Assembly (NCBI RefSeq): GCF_900107455.1 | Contig: NZ_FNQB01000004.1 | Location: 62,001-126,000, forward strand | Direction: 5' to 3' | DNA length: 64,000 nt | Source of the DNA: Asanoa ishikariensis | GTDB taxonomy: Bacteria; Actinomycetota; Actinomycetes; Mycobacteriales; Micromonosporaceae | Shown: in pieces, positions 50,545-59,228 of the stretch | Layout: the number at the start of each line of letters is the position of its first letter | Position numbering within the stretch: position 1 is the stretch's first letter | Program-made: the position numbers and the translations under genes | Notes under the pieces: generated by a model | What the model was told of the DNA's origin: nothing | Database searches by the model: none | What the model saw: only the letters and a program-made list of their open reading frames with translations

Positions 50545-52251
50545 TCAGCCCGACGCGCGCCTTGGCCGCCCACCTGGTTGCCGCCGGTCCGCCGCGAACA
50601 GGTCGTGCAGGAGCTGGATGGCCACCGAGCCCTCCCCGACGGCCGATGCGACGCGTTTGACCGAGCCATGGCGGATGTCGCCGGCCGCGAACACCGCCGG
50701 CATGCTGGTCTCGAGGAACATCCGGTTGCGAGCCAGGGGCCAGGGATCAACATCGGTGACGTTCTGTCCAGTGCGGACGAACCCCCGCTCGTCGCGCTCG
50801 ATCTCGGGCGGCAACCAATCGGTCGACGGATGCGCGCCGATCATCAGAAACAGGCCGCCGGCTTCGACGGTCTCCTGCGTCCCGTGCGCGTTGTCCCGCA
50901 GCACGAGGTGGTCCAGTGCTCCCGCGCCGCCGCCACCGACGATCTCGGTCCGCAGGCGTACGGACACGTTCGGCGTCAACACGATCTCGCGGACGAGATA
51001 GTGCGACATGCCCGCGGCCAGCGAGTCGGCGCGCACCACGAGAGTGACCGTCTTGGCATAGCGAGCGAGGTAGATGGCGGCCTGACCGGCCGAGTTGGCG
51101 CCGCCGAGCACGAAGACGTCGCGGCCGGCCATGGCCGGTGCCTCCGAGGTCGGACCGCCGTAGAAGACGCCGGCGCCGTTGAGCGCCTCGAGCTCCGCGA
51201 CCCCGACCCTGCGATAGGTGGCTCCCATCGTCAGGAGAACCGCCCGGGCGTGCACGTCGCCGCTGTCGGACAGCGTGACCACCAGCCGGTCGCCCTCGCG
51301 GCGCAGGCCCGTGGCCACCTGCATGAACGCGAAGTTGGCTCCGAAGATCCACGCCTGGTCGTACGCCCGTTGCGCCAATCGTCGACCGCTCACCCCGCGG
51401 GGAAACCCGAGGTAGTTGCGGATCATCGAGCTCGACGTCGCCTGCCCGCCGACTCCGCCCTCGTCGACGACCAACGTGCTGAAACCCTCCGAAGCGCCGT
51501 AGACGGCCGCTGACAGGCCAGCGGGGCCGGCGCCGATGATGAGGAGGTCGTAGTCGATCCGCGCGGGGTTCACCGCGGAGCCGGCGGCCAGGGCGATCTC
51601 GGCGTTGCTGGGATCCGTCAGGATCCTGCCGTTGGGAAAGATCACGACGGGAAGCTGGCTGTCGCCGGCCGTGCCGAGCAGCACTCGGCCTTCGTCGGAG
51701 TCGGCCAGACAGAACGAATGCGGGAGCGCGCAGCTCACCAGGGCCTTACGCAGCTCGTAGGCCCGCCCGGACCACGACTCACCGACGATGTGCACCATGT
51801 ACGGCAGGGACCGCCGCGCCTCCGCCCAGCCGAGCAGCAGGGCCGAGACCTCCTGATGGAACGCCTCGTCCGGCGGCGACGACGGCCTGAGCATGTAGTG
51901 GTCGATGAGGCCACGGGCCATCGACTCGAAGATCGCCTCACCGATGGCGGGCTTGCCCCAGTCTCCCCATGCGATCACCAGACCCCGCTTGGCTTGCGGG
52001 TGCAGGCGACGTGCCGCCTCCAGCACCGGAATCCCGACCGCACCGGACAGCCCTCGACCCGAGAGCACCAACGCGATCTCCTCGCCGGAGACGGCGAGCT
52101 CTTCGAAGCGCGCGTACGCCTCGTCCGCCGAAGGCAGAGCCTCCACGCGGTAGTGCCGCTCGTAGCGATCCCGCAACTCCCGCTCGAGATCGCCCAGAGC
52201 GACCGCATCGTCGTCCACCGCGACAAGCACCGGCAAGCTCACAAGCTCCAC
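50545..52251 (-). CDS. Receiver-like/thioredoxin-like/thioredoxin-reductase-like three-domain protein
   Basis: 568 residues. Residues 1-135 resemble a response-regulator receiver (VLVAVDDDAVALGDLERELRDRY), but the phospho-acceptor region reads LVLSGRGLSG without the expected Asp. Residues about 150-230 are thioredoxin-like without CxxC (GDSQLPVVIFPNGRIL). Residues about 240-550 are a TrxB-like FAD/NAD reductase (LLIIGAGPAGLSAAVYGASEG, FVLGGANSAGQAAIYLARYA, VFAAGDIRHGSVKRVASAVGEG) with VGGQATSSS in place of the redox cysteines. It belongs to a known actinobacterial group of TrxB-like fusion proteins and may act as a redox or nucleotide sensor. Confidence 0.85.
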   Translation of the reverse strand: MELVSLPVLVAVDDDAVALGDLERELRDRYERHYRVEALPSADEAYARFEELAVSGEEIALVLSGRGLSGAVGIPVLEAARRLHPQAKRGLVIAWGDWGKPAIGEAIFESMARGLIDHYMLRPSSPPDEAFHQEVSALLLGWAEARRSLPYMVHIVGESWSGRAYELRKALVSCALPHSFCLADSDEGRVLLGTAGDSQLPVVIFPNGRILTDPSNAEIALAAGSAVNPARIDYDLLIIGAGPAGLSAAVYGASEGFSTLVVDEGGVGGQATSSSMIRNYLGFPRGVSGRRLAQRAYDQAWIFGANFAFMQVATGLRREGDRLVVTLSDSGDVHARAVLLTMGATYRRVGVAELEALNGAGVFYGGPTSEAPAMAGRDVFVLGGANSAGQAAIYLARYAKTVTLVVRADSLAAGMSHYLVREIVLTPNVSVRLRTEIVGGGGAGALDHLVLRDNAHGTQETVEAGGLFLMIGAHPSTDWLPPEIERDERGFVRTGQNVTDVDPWPLARNRMFLETSMPAVFAAGDIRHGSVKRVASAVGEGSVAIQLLHDLFAADRRQPGGRPRRASG

Positions 52252-52365
52252 GATATTGCCCCGGCTCGGCGATTGTGGCCGGAACGCGCGGAACCGGGAC
52301 CACGGTCGTCAATGTCTTGAGCGAGAATGGGTCCGTTCGCGCGCCCGCAAACGGGGAGGGTCAGC

Positions 52366-53898
52366 ATGGGCAGGTCCTGGGTCGCACGCGTCAAACTCGG
52401 CACGGTTCTCGGGTTGGTCCTGGTGGTCGGCGGGGCGCCGGTCGGTCAGCCGGCATCGGCGGCCGATCCCATATTCCGACCGGGAGCGGCCAGCCTGGGC
52501 GACGCGCTCATGCCCGGTCTCGGCAACGGCGGCTACGACGTCGGCAACTACGACATCCGACTGCGTTGGGCGCCGGACACCGGCCGGCTCAATGGGCGCA
52601 CCACGATCACCGCGACCGCCACCCGCAACCTGTCCCGGTTCAACCTCGACTTCGCACTGCCGGTCACCGCGGTGACGGTCAACGGCGAGCCCGCGACGTT
52701 CACCCAGCGCGACTGGGGAGACTACGTCAACCACCGCGAGCTGGAGGTCACCCCCGCGCGCGGGCTGCCCGCGGGCACCGGGATGAGCGTGGTCGTGACC
52801 TACGCCGGCCGGCCCGCCGACGTGATGATCGAGTTCTACGGCTCCGAGTGGCGCTCCACGCCGACCGGCGTCATCGTCTGGAACGAGCCGGATCCGTCGT
52901 CCGAATGGTGGTTCCCGGCCAACGCCCATCCCAGCGACAAGGCGACGTACGACGTGCGGGTCACCGCGCCGGCGGGGTTGACGGCCGTCACGAACGGCCG
53001 CCTGCTGTCCCGCGTCGTCAACGGCGATGTGGCGACCGCCCACTGGCGCAGTGACAGCCCCATGGCGACCTACCTGGCCATGCTGGCCATCGGCGACTAC
53101 ACAGTGGAGACCGGCACCGCGCTAGGGGGCTCCGTGCCGGCCTACTACGCCTATGAGACCAGCAACGGCGTCATCAACGACCGGGCCAGGCGCGACATCT
53201 CCCGCACGCCCGAGGTGCTCGCGTTCCTCCAACGCAAGTGGGGGCCCTACCCCTTCACGGCCGCGGGCGCCCTGGTGACCGGCGAGACGTTCGGCAGCGC
53301 CCTCGAAACCCAGACGCGGCCGGTCTACCAGGGCGGCCGGTGGCGCAACTCCACCGAGAACGTGTGGGTGGTGGTGCACGAGAGCGCCCACCAGTGGTAC
53401 GGCGACAGCGTCACCGCGCGGACCTGGAGCGACCTGTGGCTCGCCGAGGGATTCGCGACGTACTCCGAGTGGGAATGGTCCCAGGCACAAAGCACCGGCA
53501 CCCCTGCGGAACTGTTCGACTACTACTACGCGACCGCGCCGGCATCGTTGTGGGAAAGCCCGTTGAACGCGCCGTTCTACCCGCTGGACCAGTCGGTCTA
53601 CCAGCGCGGCGCGATGCTCCTGCAAGCCCTACGCAACCGCGTCGGCGACGCGGACTTCTACCGCATCATGCGGACGTGGGCGGCGCGGCACCGGCACGGC
53701 AACGCCGACAGCGCCGACTTCACCGCGATCTCGACCAACCTCAGCGGGCAGAACCTCACGTCGTTCTTCCAAGCCTGGCTGTACGACGCCCGGCGCCCGG
53801 ACCCCACCGTCGACAACGGATTCCCGACCGGAGCGCCGGCCGGGAAGGTGTCGGCACCGAAGGCCGCTGCGGCCATCGCCCGCAGCCGGGCCGGTTAG
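52366..53898 (+). CDS. Secreted M1-family metallopeptidase
   Basis: 510 residues from ATG 52366, after GGAGGG. A signal peptide ends near ASAAD. The zinc site is HESAH (338-342) with Glu361 in LWLAEGFATY, the exact HExxH-x18-E spacing of gluzincins. The exopeptidase GAMEN motif is replaced by SALETQ, as in many actinobacterial secreted members. The usual C-terminal helical domain is short, so the protein is smaller than PepN. Its stop overlaps the convergent GGDEF gene's stop by 4 bases. Confidence 0.92.
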   Translation: MGRSWVARVKLGTVLGLVLVVGGAPVGQPASAADPIFRPGAASLGDALMPGLGNGGYDVGNYDIRLRWAPDTGRLNGRTTITATATRNLSRFNLDFALPVTAVTVNGEPATFTQRDWGDYVNHRELEVTPARGLPAGTGMSVVVTYAGRPADVMIEFYGSEWRSTPTGVIVWNEPDPSSEWWFPANAHPSDKATYDVRVTAPAGLTAVTNGRLLSRVVNGDVATAHWRSDSPMATYLAMLAIGDYTVETGTALGGSVPAYYAYETSNGVINDRARRDISRTPEVLAFLQRKWGPYPFTAAGALVTGETFGSALETQTRPVYQGGRWRNSTENVWVVVHESAHQWYGDSVTARTWSDLWLAEGFATYSEWEWSQAQSTGTPAELFDYYYATAPASLWESPLNAPFYPLDQSVYQRGAMLLQALRNRVGDADFYRIMRTWAARHRHGNADSADFTAISTNLSGQNLTSFFQAWLYDARRPDPTVDNGFPTGAPAGKVSAPKAAAAIARSRAG

Positions 53899-55352
53899 CG
53901 GTCGCAGTAGATGGCGTAGCCGCCGGTGCCGCGGTGCTTGGCCTCGTACATGGCGAGGTCGGCGCGGGCGACGAGTTCGGCGGGCTCTTGTCCGTCGGTG
54001 CTGCTCAGCGCGACGCCGACGCTGACGCTGACCCGGAGCCATTGGTCGGCCACGCGCATCGGCTCGGCCAGTGCGGTCACGATGCGCCGTGCCACGCCGG
54101 CGGCGTCCTGCGGCCTGTCGACCCGGGCCAGCATCACCGCGAACTCGTCGCCGCCGAAGCGTGACGCCGTGTCGCCCGCGCGTAGCTGCGCCGTGATCCG
54201 GTCCGCGGTCAGGGTGAGTAGCTGGTCGCCGGCGGCGTGCCCGAGTGAGTCGTTGATGTCCTTGAACCGGTCGAGGTCCAGGAACAGCACCGCCAGCGTG
54301 CGGCCGTCGCCGTCCGCGATCGCGAGCTGCTGCGCCAACTGCTCGAGGAACAGTCCGCGGCTGGCCAGGCCGGTCAGTGGGTCGTGGCGCGCCTGGCGCA
54401 TGCGCACCAGCGTGTTGGCGTCGGTGAGGGCGAGGCTGACGTTCTCCGCGAAGGCGCTCAGGGTCTGTTCGTCGGCGGCGGAGTACCTGCGAGTCGGGTC
54501 GCAGGACGCCACGACCAGGGCGCCGGTCAGCACACCGCTGTCGTGCACGGGGGCGGCCATCGACGCGTGGACCGTGCCGGGGCCGAGCAGTTTGAGCATC
54601 TTGGACTGGAGCTCCTCGCCGTGCCGCACCGCCACCCGGTCGGTGACCATCGCCTCGCCCGCCGGTGCTGCGGCGGTGAGGTCGACCAAGGGCCGGTCAG
54701 CCGGGTCGACGGGCCGCGTGCCGGCCGCCGCCGCCAACCGGGCCCGGCCCGAGTCGGGCTCGTCGCGTACCCACAGCAGCCCGATCCCGTCGCCGAGCAG
54801 ATCGCGGGCACCTTCGGTGATCGTGTCGAGGATGTCCTGGAGGTCCTCGCGGTGGGAGATCGCGCGCTGGATCGCGGACAGGTGCTCCAGCAGCCGCTGT
54901 CGTTCCTGCAACGACTCGCGCATGGCGTGCTCGGCGACCAGCGTCCGCAGCATCGTCAGAGTCAGCTCCAACACCCGGGCCATACCGCGCACGAGATTCT
55001 GCTCCTCGACCTGAAACGGAGCGCCCCAGCGGGCCAGCACCAGGTGCCCTGGGTGGCTGCCGGCCCAGGACGCGGTCACAGTGGGGGAGTCGCCCAGCCC
55101 AGGAACGTCCAATTCGGAGTGTTGCTGCCCGGCCATCGCGACGATCTCGTCGTGCGGGACGGCGCCGGGCGGAAAGCCGATCGACGCCACCACTTTGCCG
55201 TCGATGACCGCGGCGGCGACCTCCGCCTCCAACGCCTGCGCCGAGCGCTCGACCGCGTTCTGCACAGCGGACGCCTCGTCGGGGGAGGAGGACACCACGG
55301 CCAGCAGCTCCACGAGCTGCTGGATGTAGAGCGAATCCGCGGGTCCGGCCAT
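53895..55352 (-). CDS. GAF-GGDEF diguanylate cyclase
   Basis: 485 residues. Two GAF-like sensory domains (about 15-150 and 170-310) precede a GGDEF domain with DPLTGLASR, FLDLDRFKDINDSLGH and the active site RFGGDEFAV, which is fully conserved. It should make cyclic di-GMP. There is no membrane segment, so the input is cytosolic. Its ATG lies one base after the FIST gene stop, so the two are coupled and the FIST protein may supply the signal. Confidence 0.93.
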   Translation of the reverse strand: MAGPADSLYIQQLVELLAVVSSSPDEASAVQNAVERSAQALEAEVAAAVIDGKVVASIGFPPGAVPHDEIVAMAGQQHSELDVPGLGDSPTVTASWAGSHPGHLVLARWGAPFQVEEQNLVRGMARVLELTLTMLRTLVAEHAMRESLQERQRLLEHLSAIQRAISHREDLQDILDTITEGARDLLGDGIGLLWVRDEPDSGRARLAAAAGTRPVDPADRPLVDLTAAAPAGEAMVTDRVAVRHGEELQSKMLKLLGPGTVHASMAAPVHDSGVLTGALVVASCDPTRRYSAADEQTLSAFAENVSLALTDANTLVRMRQARHDPLTGLASRGLFLEQLAQQLAIADGDGRTLAVLFLDLDRFKDINDSLGHAAGDQLLTLTADRITAQLRAGDTASRFGGDEFAVMLARVDRPQDAAGVARRIVTALAEPMRVADQWLRVSVSVGVALSSTDGQEPAELVARADLAMYEAKHRGTGGYAIYCDR

Positions 55353-55353
55353 G

Positions 55354-56529
55354 TCAGCTCAATGCCAGCACAGCGAGTGTCTGGTTGTGGAACCCGTCGA
55401 TCCCGTGGTTGCGGGCGATCTCGCCGTACGTGTAGAAGCCGGCGAACGGCATCGTGCCGGCCCACCGCTGCAGGCGCTCGCCTTCGCGCCGGATGCCGTC
55501 GTCGCCCAGCACCGCGCGCGACGCGGCGCAACTGAACGTGAGCATGCCGATCGGATCGTTCCCTCCGAGTCGATCCAGCGTGTCCCGGCAGACCGTGTCC
55601 ACCGACTCCAAAATGGACTGCTCGTCGCCGGTCATCACCCATGTGAGGCCGCCCGGGTCGATCGCGCCACCCCCGCCGATCGAGCGGCCCTCGAGGTCGA
55701 CCTCGGTGGAGAGGTTGCGGGCCTCGACACCGCTGCGCCGTTGCACGCCGAGCGGGCGTGGCAGGGCGAAATCGGTGAACGCCGACGGGTCCGTGTACGC
55801 CTCCGGCGGCGCGTCCAGGCGTTCCAGGTACACATCGAGCGCGGGCCGGTCGTCGAGCGTCAGCACGCGCCCGTCGGCGGCGCGGGTCACGATCATCGGC
55901 TGGCCGACCGTGCGGTACCCATGGCCGACCCCCACCGCGAGCGGCGCCTCGGACGCGATGGCCGCGCCGATCACCGCGTCGGTGAGCACGTGCCCGTCCT
56001 TGAAGAGGTACACCCCGTTCATCCGCCAGCCGTCAGCCGCGGCCCCGCCGAACAGCGGAGTGCCCGCACCCAACGCGCGATAGCTGCCGCGCACGATGCT
56101 CTCCTGGTCGCGGACCAGGCCGTCGGTGAGCAACATCAGCACCCGGTGCGGCTGCGAGACGTCTCGCATGCAGGACGCGGCCTCGTAACCAGCCTCGGCC
56201 TGACGACCGGAGACGTGCTCGACGGCGCAGGTGGCGACCTCCAGCCCGACGCCGCCGATCGCGGCCACGGTGACGGTGCCGTCGGCAGGTCCGCCTACGC
56301 CGATCTCTCCGTGCGTGGTGCACCCGATGACGGGCACCCCTGGCGCGGCCCGCGCGACGCCGGCCAGCACCGCCGCGGTGTCGTGGGTGATGGCCGCGAA
56401 CACGATCAACAGCTTCGGGTCGGGTCCGGCCCGCGCCTCGCGCACCGCCTCGGTCGCCGCCGCGCCCGAATCGGCCTGAGTGCTCCGGCCGACGCCCAAC
56501 CAGCGCCGGTTATGCACCTCTTCGCCCAA
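55354..56529 (-). CDS. FIST-domain sensory protein
   Basis: 391 residues, TTG start at 56529 with a GTGAGG site. The FIST N domain (VIGCTTHGEIGVGG, GVGLEVATCAVEHVSG, LLTDGLVRDQES, GTPLFGGAAADGWRM) and FIST C domain (ALDVYLERL, GGGGAIDPGGLTWVMTGDEQSILES, FAGFYTYGEIARN) are complete. FIST proteins are proposed small-ligand sensors found with signal-transduction partners. It is the first gene of a two-gene unit with the GGDEF cyclase. Confidence 0.92.
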   Translation of the reverse strand: MGEEVHNRRWLGVGRSTQADSGAAATEAVREARAGPDPKLLIVFAAITHDTAAVLAGVARAAPGVPVIGCTTHGEIGVGGPADGTVTVAAIGGVGLEVATCAVEHVSGRQAEAGYEAASCMRDVSQPHRVLMLLTDGLVRDQESIVRGSYRALGAGTPLFGGAAADGWRMNGVYLFKDGHVLTDAVIGAAIASEAPLAVGVGHGYRTVGQPMIVTRAADGRVLTLDDRPALDVYLERLDAPPEAYTDPSAFTDFALPRPLGVQRRSGVEARNLSTEVDLEGRSIGGGGAIDPGGLTWVMTGDEQSILESVDTVCRDTLDRLGGNDPIGMLTFSCAASRAVLGDDGIRREGERLQRWAGTMPFAGFYTYGEIARNHGIDGFHNQTLAVLALS

Positions 56530-56718
56530 GACTCACACCTCACCGCCCATTTGAAGGCTTTTCGGTTGAATCAGCTCCCGGTTTACACCGTACTACCAGG
56601 CATTTCGCGGCCCAGTGCGGAAGGTAACGGCGAGATAACTGTGGGATACATGTACGCCAATGATCACTAGCATCAATGTCCAACCAGGCGACCTCGTCTG
56701 GAGTTAGGTGGAGGTTGG

Positions 56719-58506
56719 ATGAACGTTCGGCGGAGGGTGGTCTCGCCTGTCGCGGCAGGCGTACTGGCCATTTTCACGAGCCTCACCGCGGCCGGCCTGC
56801 CGTCGGTGGCACACGCTGCCACTGATGGTGTCCCGATCACCCATGAGGAGAACCCTCGGGTTCCCGAAGGGGCGGCGTGGACGCAGACGTACTTCCCGTC
56901 CTCGGACGGCAGCGGGGTCGAGCTGCACGCCGACATCCTGCGCCCGGCACACCTGCCGGCGCGGGCGAAGACACCGGTGATCCTGTCGGTGGGACCGTAC
57001 TTCTCGCACGCCGGGGAGACCTCTCCCGGCGGGTTCGACCAGGTCGGACCGTCGCCGCGCTTTCAGGACCTGATCGACGGCGCCCGGCTCATGGAGCGTG
57101 GATACACCTTCGTGATGGTCGACCTGCGCGGCTTCGGCGGCAGCACGGGGTGCCTCGACTTCCTCGGCCCCGGCGAGCAGGCCGACATCAAGGCGGCCGT
57201 CGAGTGGGCCGCTCGCCAGCCGTGGTCCACCGGCAAGGTCGGCATGTACGGCAAGTCGTACGACGCCAACACCGGACTGGCGGCCAACGTCCTCAAGCTC
57301 AAGCCTCTCAAGGCGATCGTCGCCCAGGAACCGACGTGGAACAGGTACAACTACCTGTACAGCAACGGGGTGCCGCGCTCCAACGCGACCAGCAGCCCGC
57401 GCAGCTACTACTCGATCGCGACGATGCCGCAACTGGGCGATGACAGCGACCGCTACAAGGCGAACGCGGACTACGAGAAGAGCCACCCCGAGTGCCAGAT
57501 CAACAACGCCACCAGCACCCAGGATCCCGACCCGAAGTCGGCGTTCTGGCGTGCCCGTGACTTCGCCTCCCGCGCCGCCGGCTCCCGTACACCGTTGTTC
57601 GTCACGTCGGGCTTCATCGAGGACAACACCAAGCCCGAGGACATGCAGAAGTACCTGAACAACCATCACGGCCCGGAACGCGGCTGGCTCGGTCAGTGGG
57701 AGCACGTCCGCGGCAACGAGACCGACAACAACGGCCAACTCAAGATGGGCCGGGCCGGCTGGTTCGACGAGGTGATGCGCTTCTACGACCAGCATCTGCG
57801 TGGCATCAAGCCGTCGGTGAAGGACCCGGCGTTCTCGGTCGAGGACAGCCTCGGCGACTGGCGCGCCCAGCCGACCTGGCCGGTGACCAATGACTCGTAC
57901 ACGGCGCGGTTGTCGCCCGGGCGTTACGTCGACGATGGGGGCCAGGCGGCGCAGCGGACCGTCGAGACCCCAGCCGCGGGCTGGGACATCGAGTACGCGC
58001 AGGCGGCCGGCTCGCCAACGGTCGCGGTAGTCGACGAGCCCGGCAACAGCTACTGGAGCTTCTCCACGCCCGCCTCCAAGCAGGTGCGGCTCACCGGCAC
58101 GCCGGAGATCGCGCTGAAGACCAAGGGCGAGGGCAACGTGTGGGTACGGCTGTGGGACGTCGCTCCGGACGGCAGGGCGACGATGTTCAACGAGATGGTC
58201 GCGGCGCTGAACGACAGGTCGACGTCGTTCCCGCTGAAGGCGACGGACTGGACCTTCGAGCAGGGCCACCAGCTCGGGGTCCAAATAGGAACCATCACAT
58301 CCCGGGGCTGGCGCCCGGTTCCCTCGGGTCAGACGATCACCGTCACCGACGCACGGCTCGCCATCGAGGTGCAGGATCCGCGGTTCGACTCACCCACCCA
58401 AGGTGACCGATCGCCGTACCTGGACCGGTATCTGACGGCGAACACCATCACGCTCGACACCGTCGGCGCACCGACCTTCCCATTGCGCGTCTCGAAGAAG
58501 CATTGA
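56719..58506 (+). CDS. Secreted CocE/NonD-type X-Pro dipeptidyl-peptidase family hydrolase (S15)
   Basis: 595 residues from ATG 56719, after GGAGG-type sequence. A signal peptide ends at VAHAAT. The alpha/beta-hydrolase core has the oxyanion-side VDLRGFGGSTG, the nucleophile elbow MYGKSYDANTG with its Ser, and the catalytic His in GQWEHVRGN. The C-terminal jelly-roll (LTGTPEIALKTKGEGNVWVRLWDV) is the S15 C-terminal domain. It would release X-Pro dipeptides or hydrolyse esters extracellularly. Confidence 0.93.
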   Translation: MNVRRRVVSPVAAGVLAIFTSLTAAGLPSVAHAATDGVPITHEENPRVPEGAAWTQTYFPSSDGSGVELHADILRPAHLPARAKTPVILSVGPYFSHAGETSPGGFDQVGPSPRFQDLIDGARLMERGYTFVMVDLRGFGGSTGCLDFLGPGEQADIKAAVEWAARQPWSTGKVGMYGKSYDANTGLAANVLKLKPLKAIVAQEPTWNRYNYLYSNGVPRSNATSSPRSYYSIATMPQLGDDSDRYKANADYEKSHPECQINNATSTQDPDPKSAFWRARDFASRAAGSRTPLFVTSGFIEDNTKPEDMQKYLNNHHGPERGWLGQWEHVRGNETDNNGQLKMGRAGWFDEVMRFYDQHLRGIKPSVKDPAFSVEDSLGDWRAQPTWPVTNDSYTARLSPGRYVDDGGQAAQRTVETPAAGWDIEYAQAAGSPTVAVVDEPGNSYWSFSTPASKQVRLTGTPEIALKTKGEGNVWVRLWDVAPDGRATMFNEMVAALNDRSTSFPLKATDWTFEQGHQLGVQIGTITSRGWRPVPSGQTITVTDARLAIEVQDPRFDSPTQGDRSPYLDRYLTANTITLDTVGAPTFPLRVSKKH

Positions 58507-58517
58507 CCAACCGCGTT

Positions 58518-58553
58518 GGAGGCCGCATCAGGCATCGTGCCGGTGCGGCCTCC
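58518..58553. terminator. Bidirectional terminator
   Basis: GGAGGCCGCA (58518-58527) pairs perfectly with TGCGGCCTCC (58544-58553), between the convergent S15 hydrolase and response-regulator genes. Confidence 0.8.
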
Positions 58554-58568
58554 GCCGCGCGGGGCAGG

Positions 58569-59228
58569 TCACTGGACGCGCGAGACCAGGCCACACTCGT
58601 AACCGAAGATCACCGCCTGGACCCGGTCGCGCAGGTCGAGCTTGGCGAGGACCCGGCCGAGGTGGGTCTTGACGGTGCTCTCGGACAGGACGAGGGCGGC
58701 GGCGATCTCGGCGTTGGACAGGCCGCGGGTGACGAGGGTCAGCACTTCCCGCTCGCGGGCGGTGAGTGCGGCGAGTCGTTCTACGGCGATGGGCGGGGCC
58801 GGTGCCCGGCTCACGTAGTGGGCGATCAGGCGGCGCGTGACGCTCGGCGCGGCCACCGACTCGCCCGCTGCGACGATCCGTACCGCCGAGATCAGGTCGG
58901 CGGCGAGGGCGTCCTTGAGCAGGAAACCGCTGGCTCCGGCGCGTAGTCCCGCGAGCACGTACTCGTCGAGGTCGAAGGTGGTCAGGATGATGACCCTGGC
59001 GGGGTGCTGGCCGGAACGGATGCGGCGGGTGGTCTCGATGCCGTCCAGACCCGGCATGCGCACATCCATCAGGACGACGTCGGGGCGGGTCAGGGCCACG
59101 GTGTCGAGTGCCCGGTGTCCGTCGGCGGCCTCGCCGACCACCACGATGTCGTCGGTTTCGTCGAGCACCAGCCGGAAGCCCGTGCGGACGAGCGTCTGAT
59201 CGTCGACCAGCACCACCCTGATGGTCAT
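58569..59228 (-). CDS. NarL/LuxR-type response regulator
   Basis: 219 residues from ATG 59228. The receiver domain has RVVLVDDQTLVRTGF, phospho-acceptor Asp55 (VVLMDVRMPG) and Lys in FLLKDALAADL. The C-terminal LuxR helix-turn-helix is LTAREREVLTLVTRGLSNAEIAAALVLSESTVKTHLGRVL. Its start overlaps the kinase stop by 4 bases (ATGA). It forms a two-component pair and probably controls the divergent efflux operon at 60697. Confidence 0.95.
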   Translation of the reverse strand: MTIRVVLVDDQTLVRTGFRLVLDETDDIVVVGEAADGHRALDTVALTRPDVVLMDVRMPGLDGIETTRRIRSGQHPARVIILTTFDLDEYVLAGLRAGASGFLLKDALAADLISAVRIVAAGESVAAPSVTRRLIAHYVSRAPAPPIAVERLAALTAREREVLTLVTRGLSNAEIAAALVLSESTVKTHLGRVLAKLDLRDRVQAVIFGYECGLVSRVQ

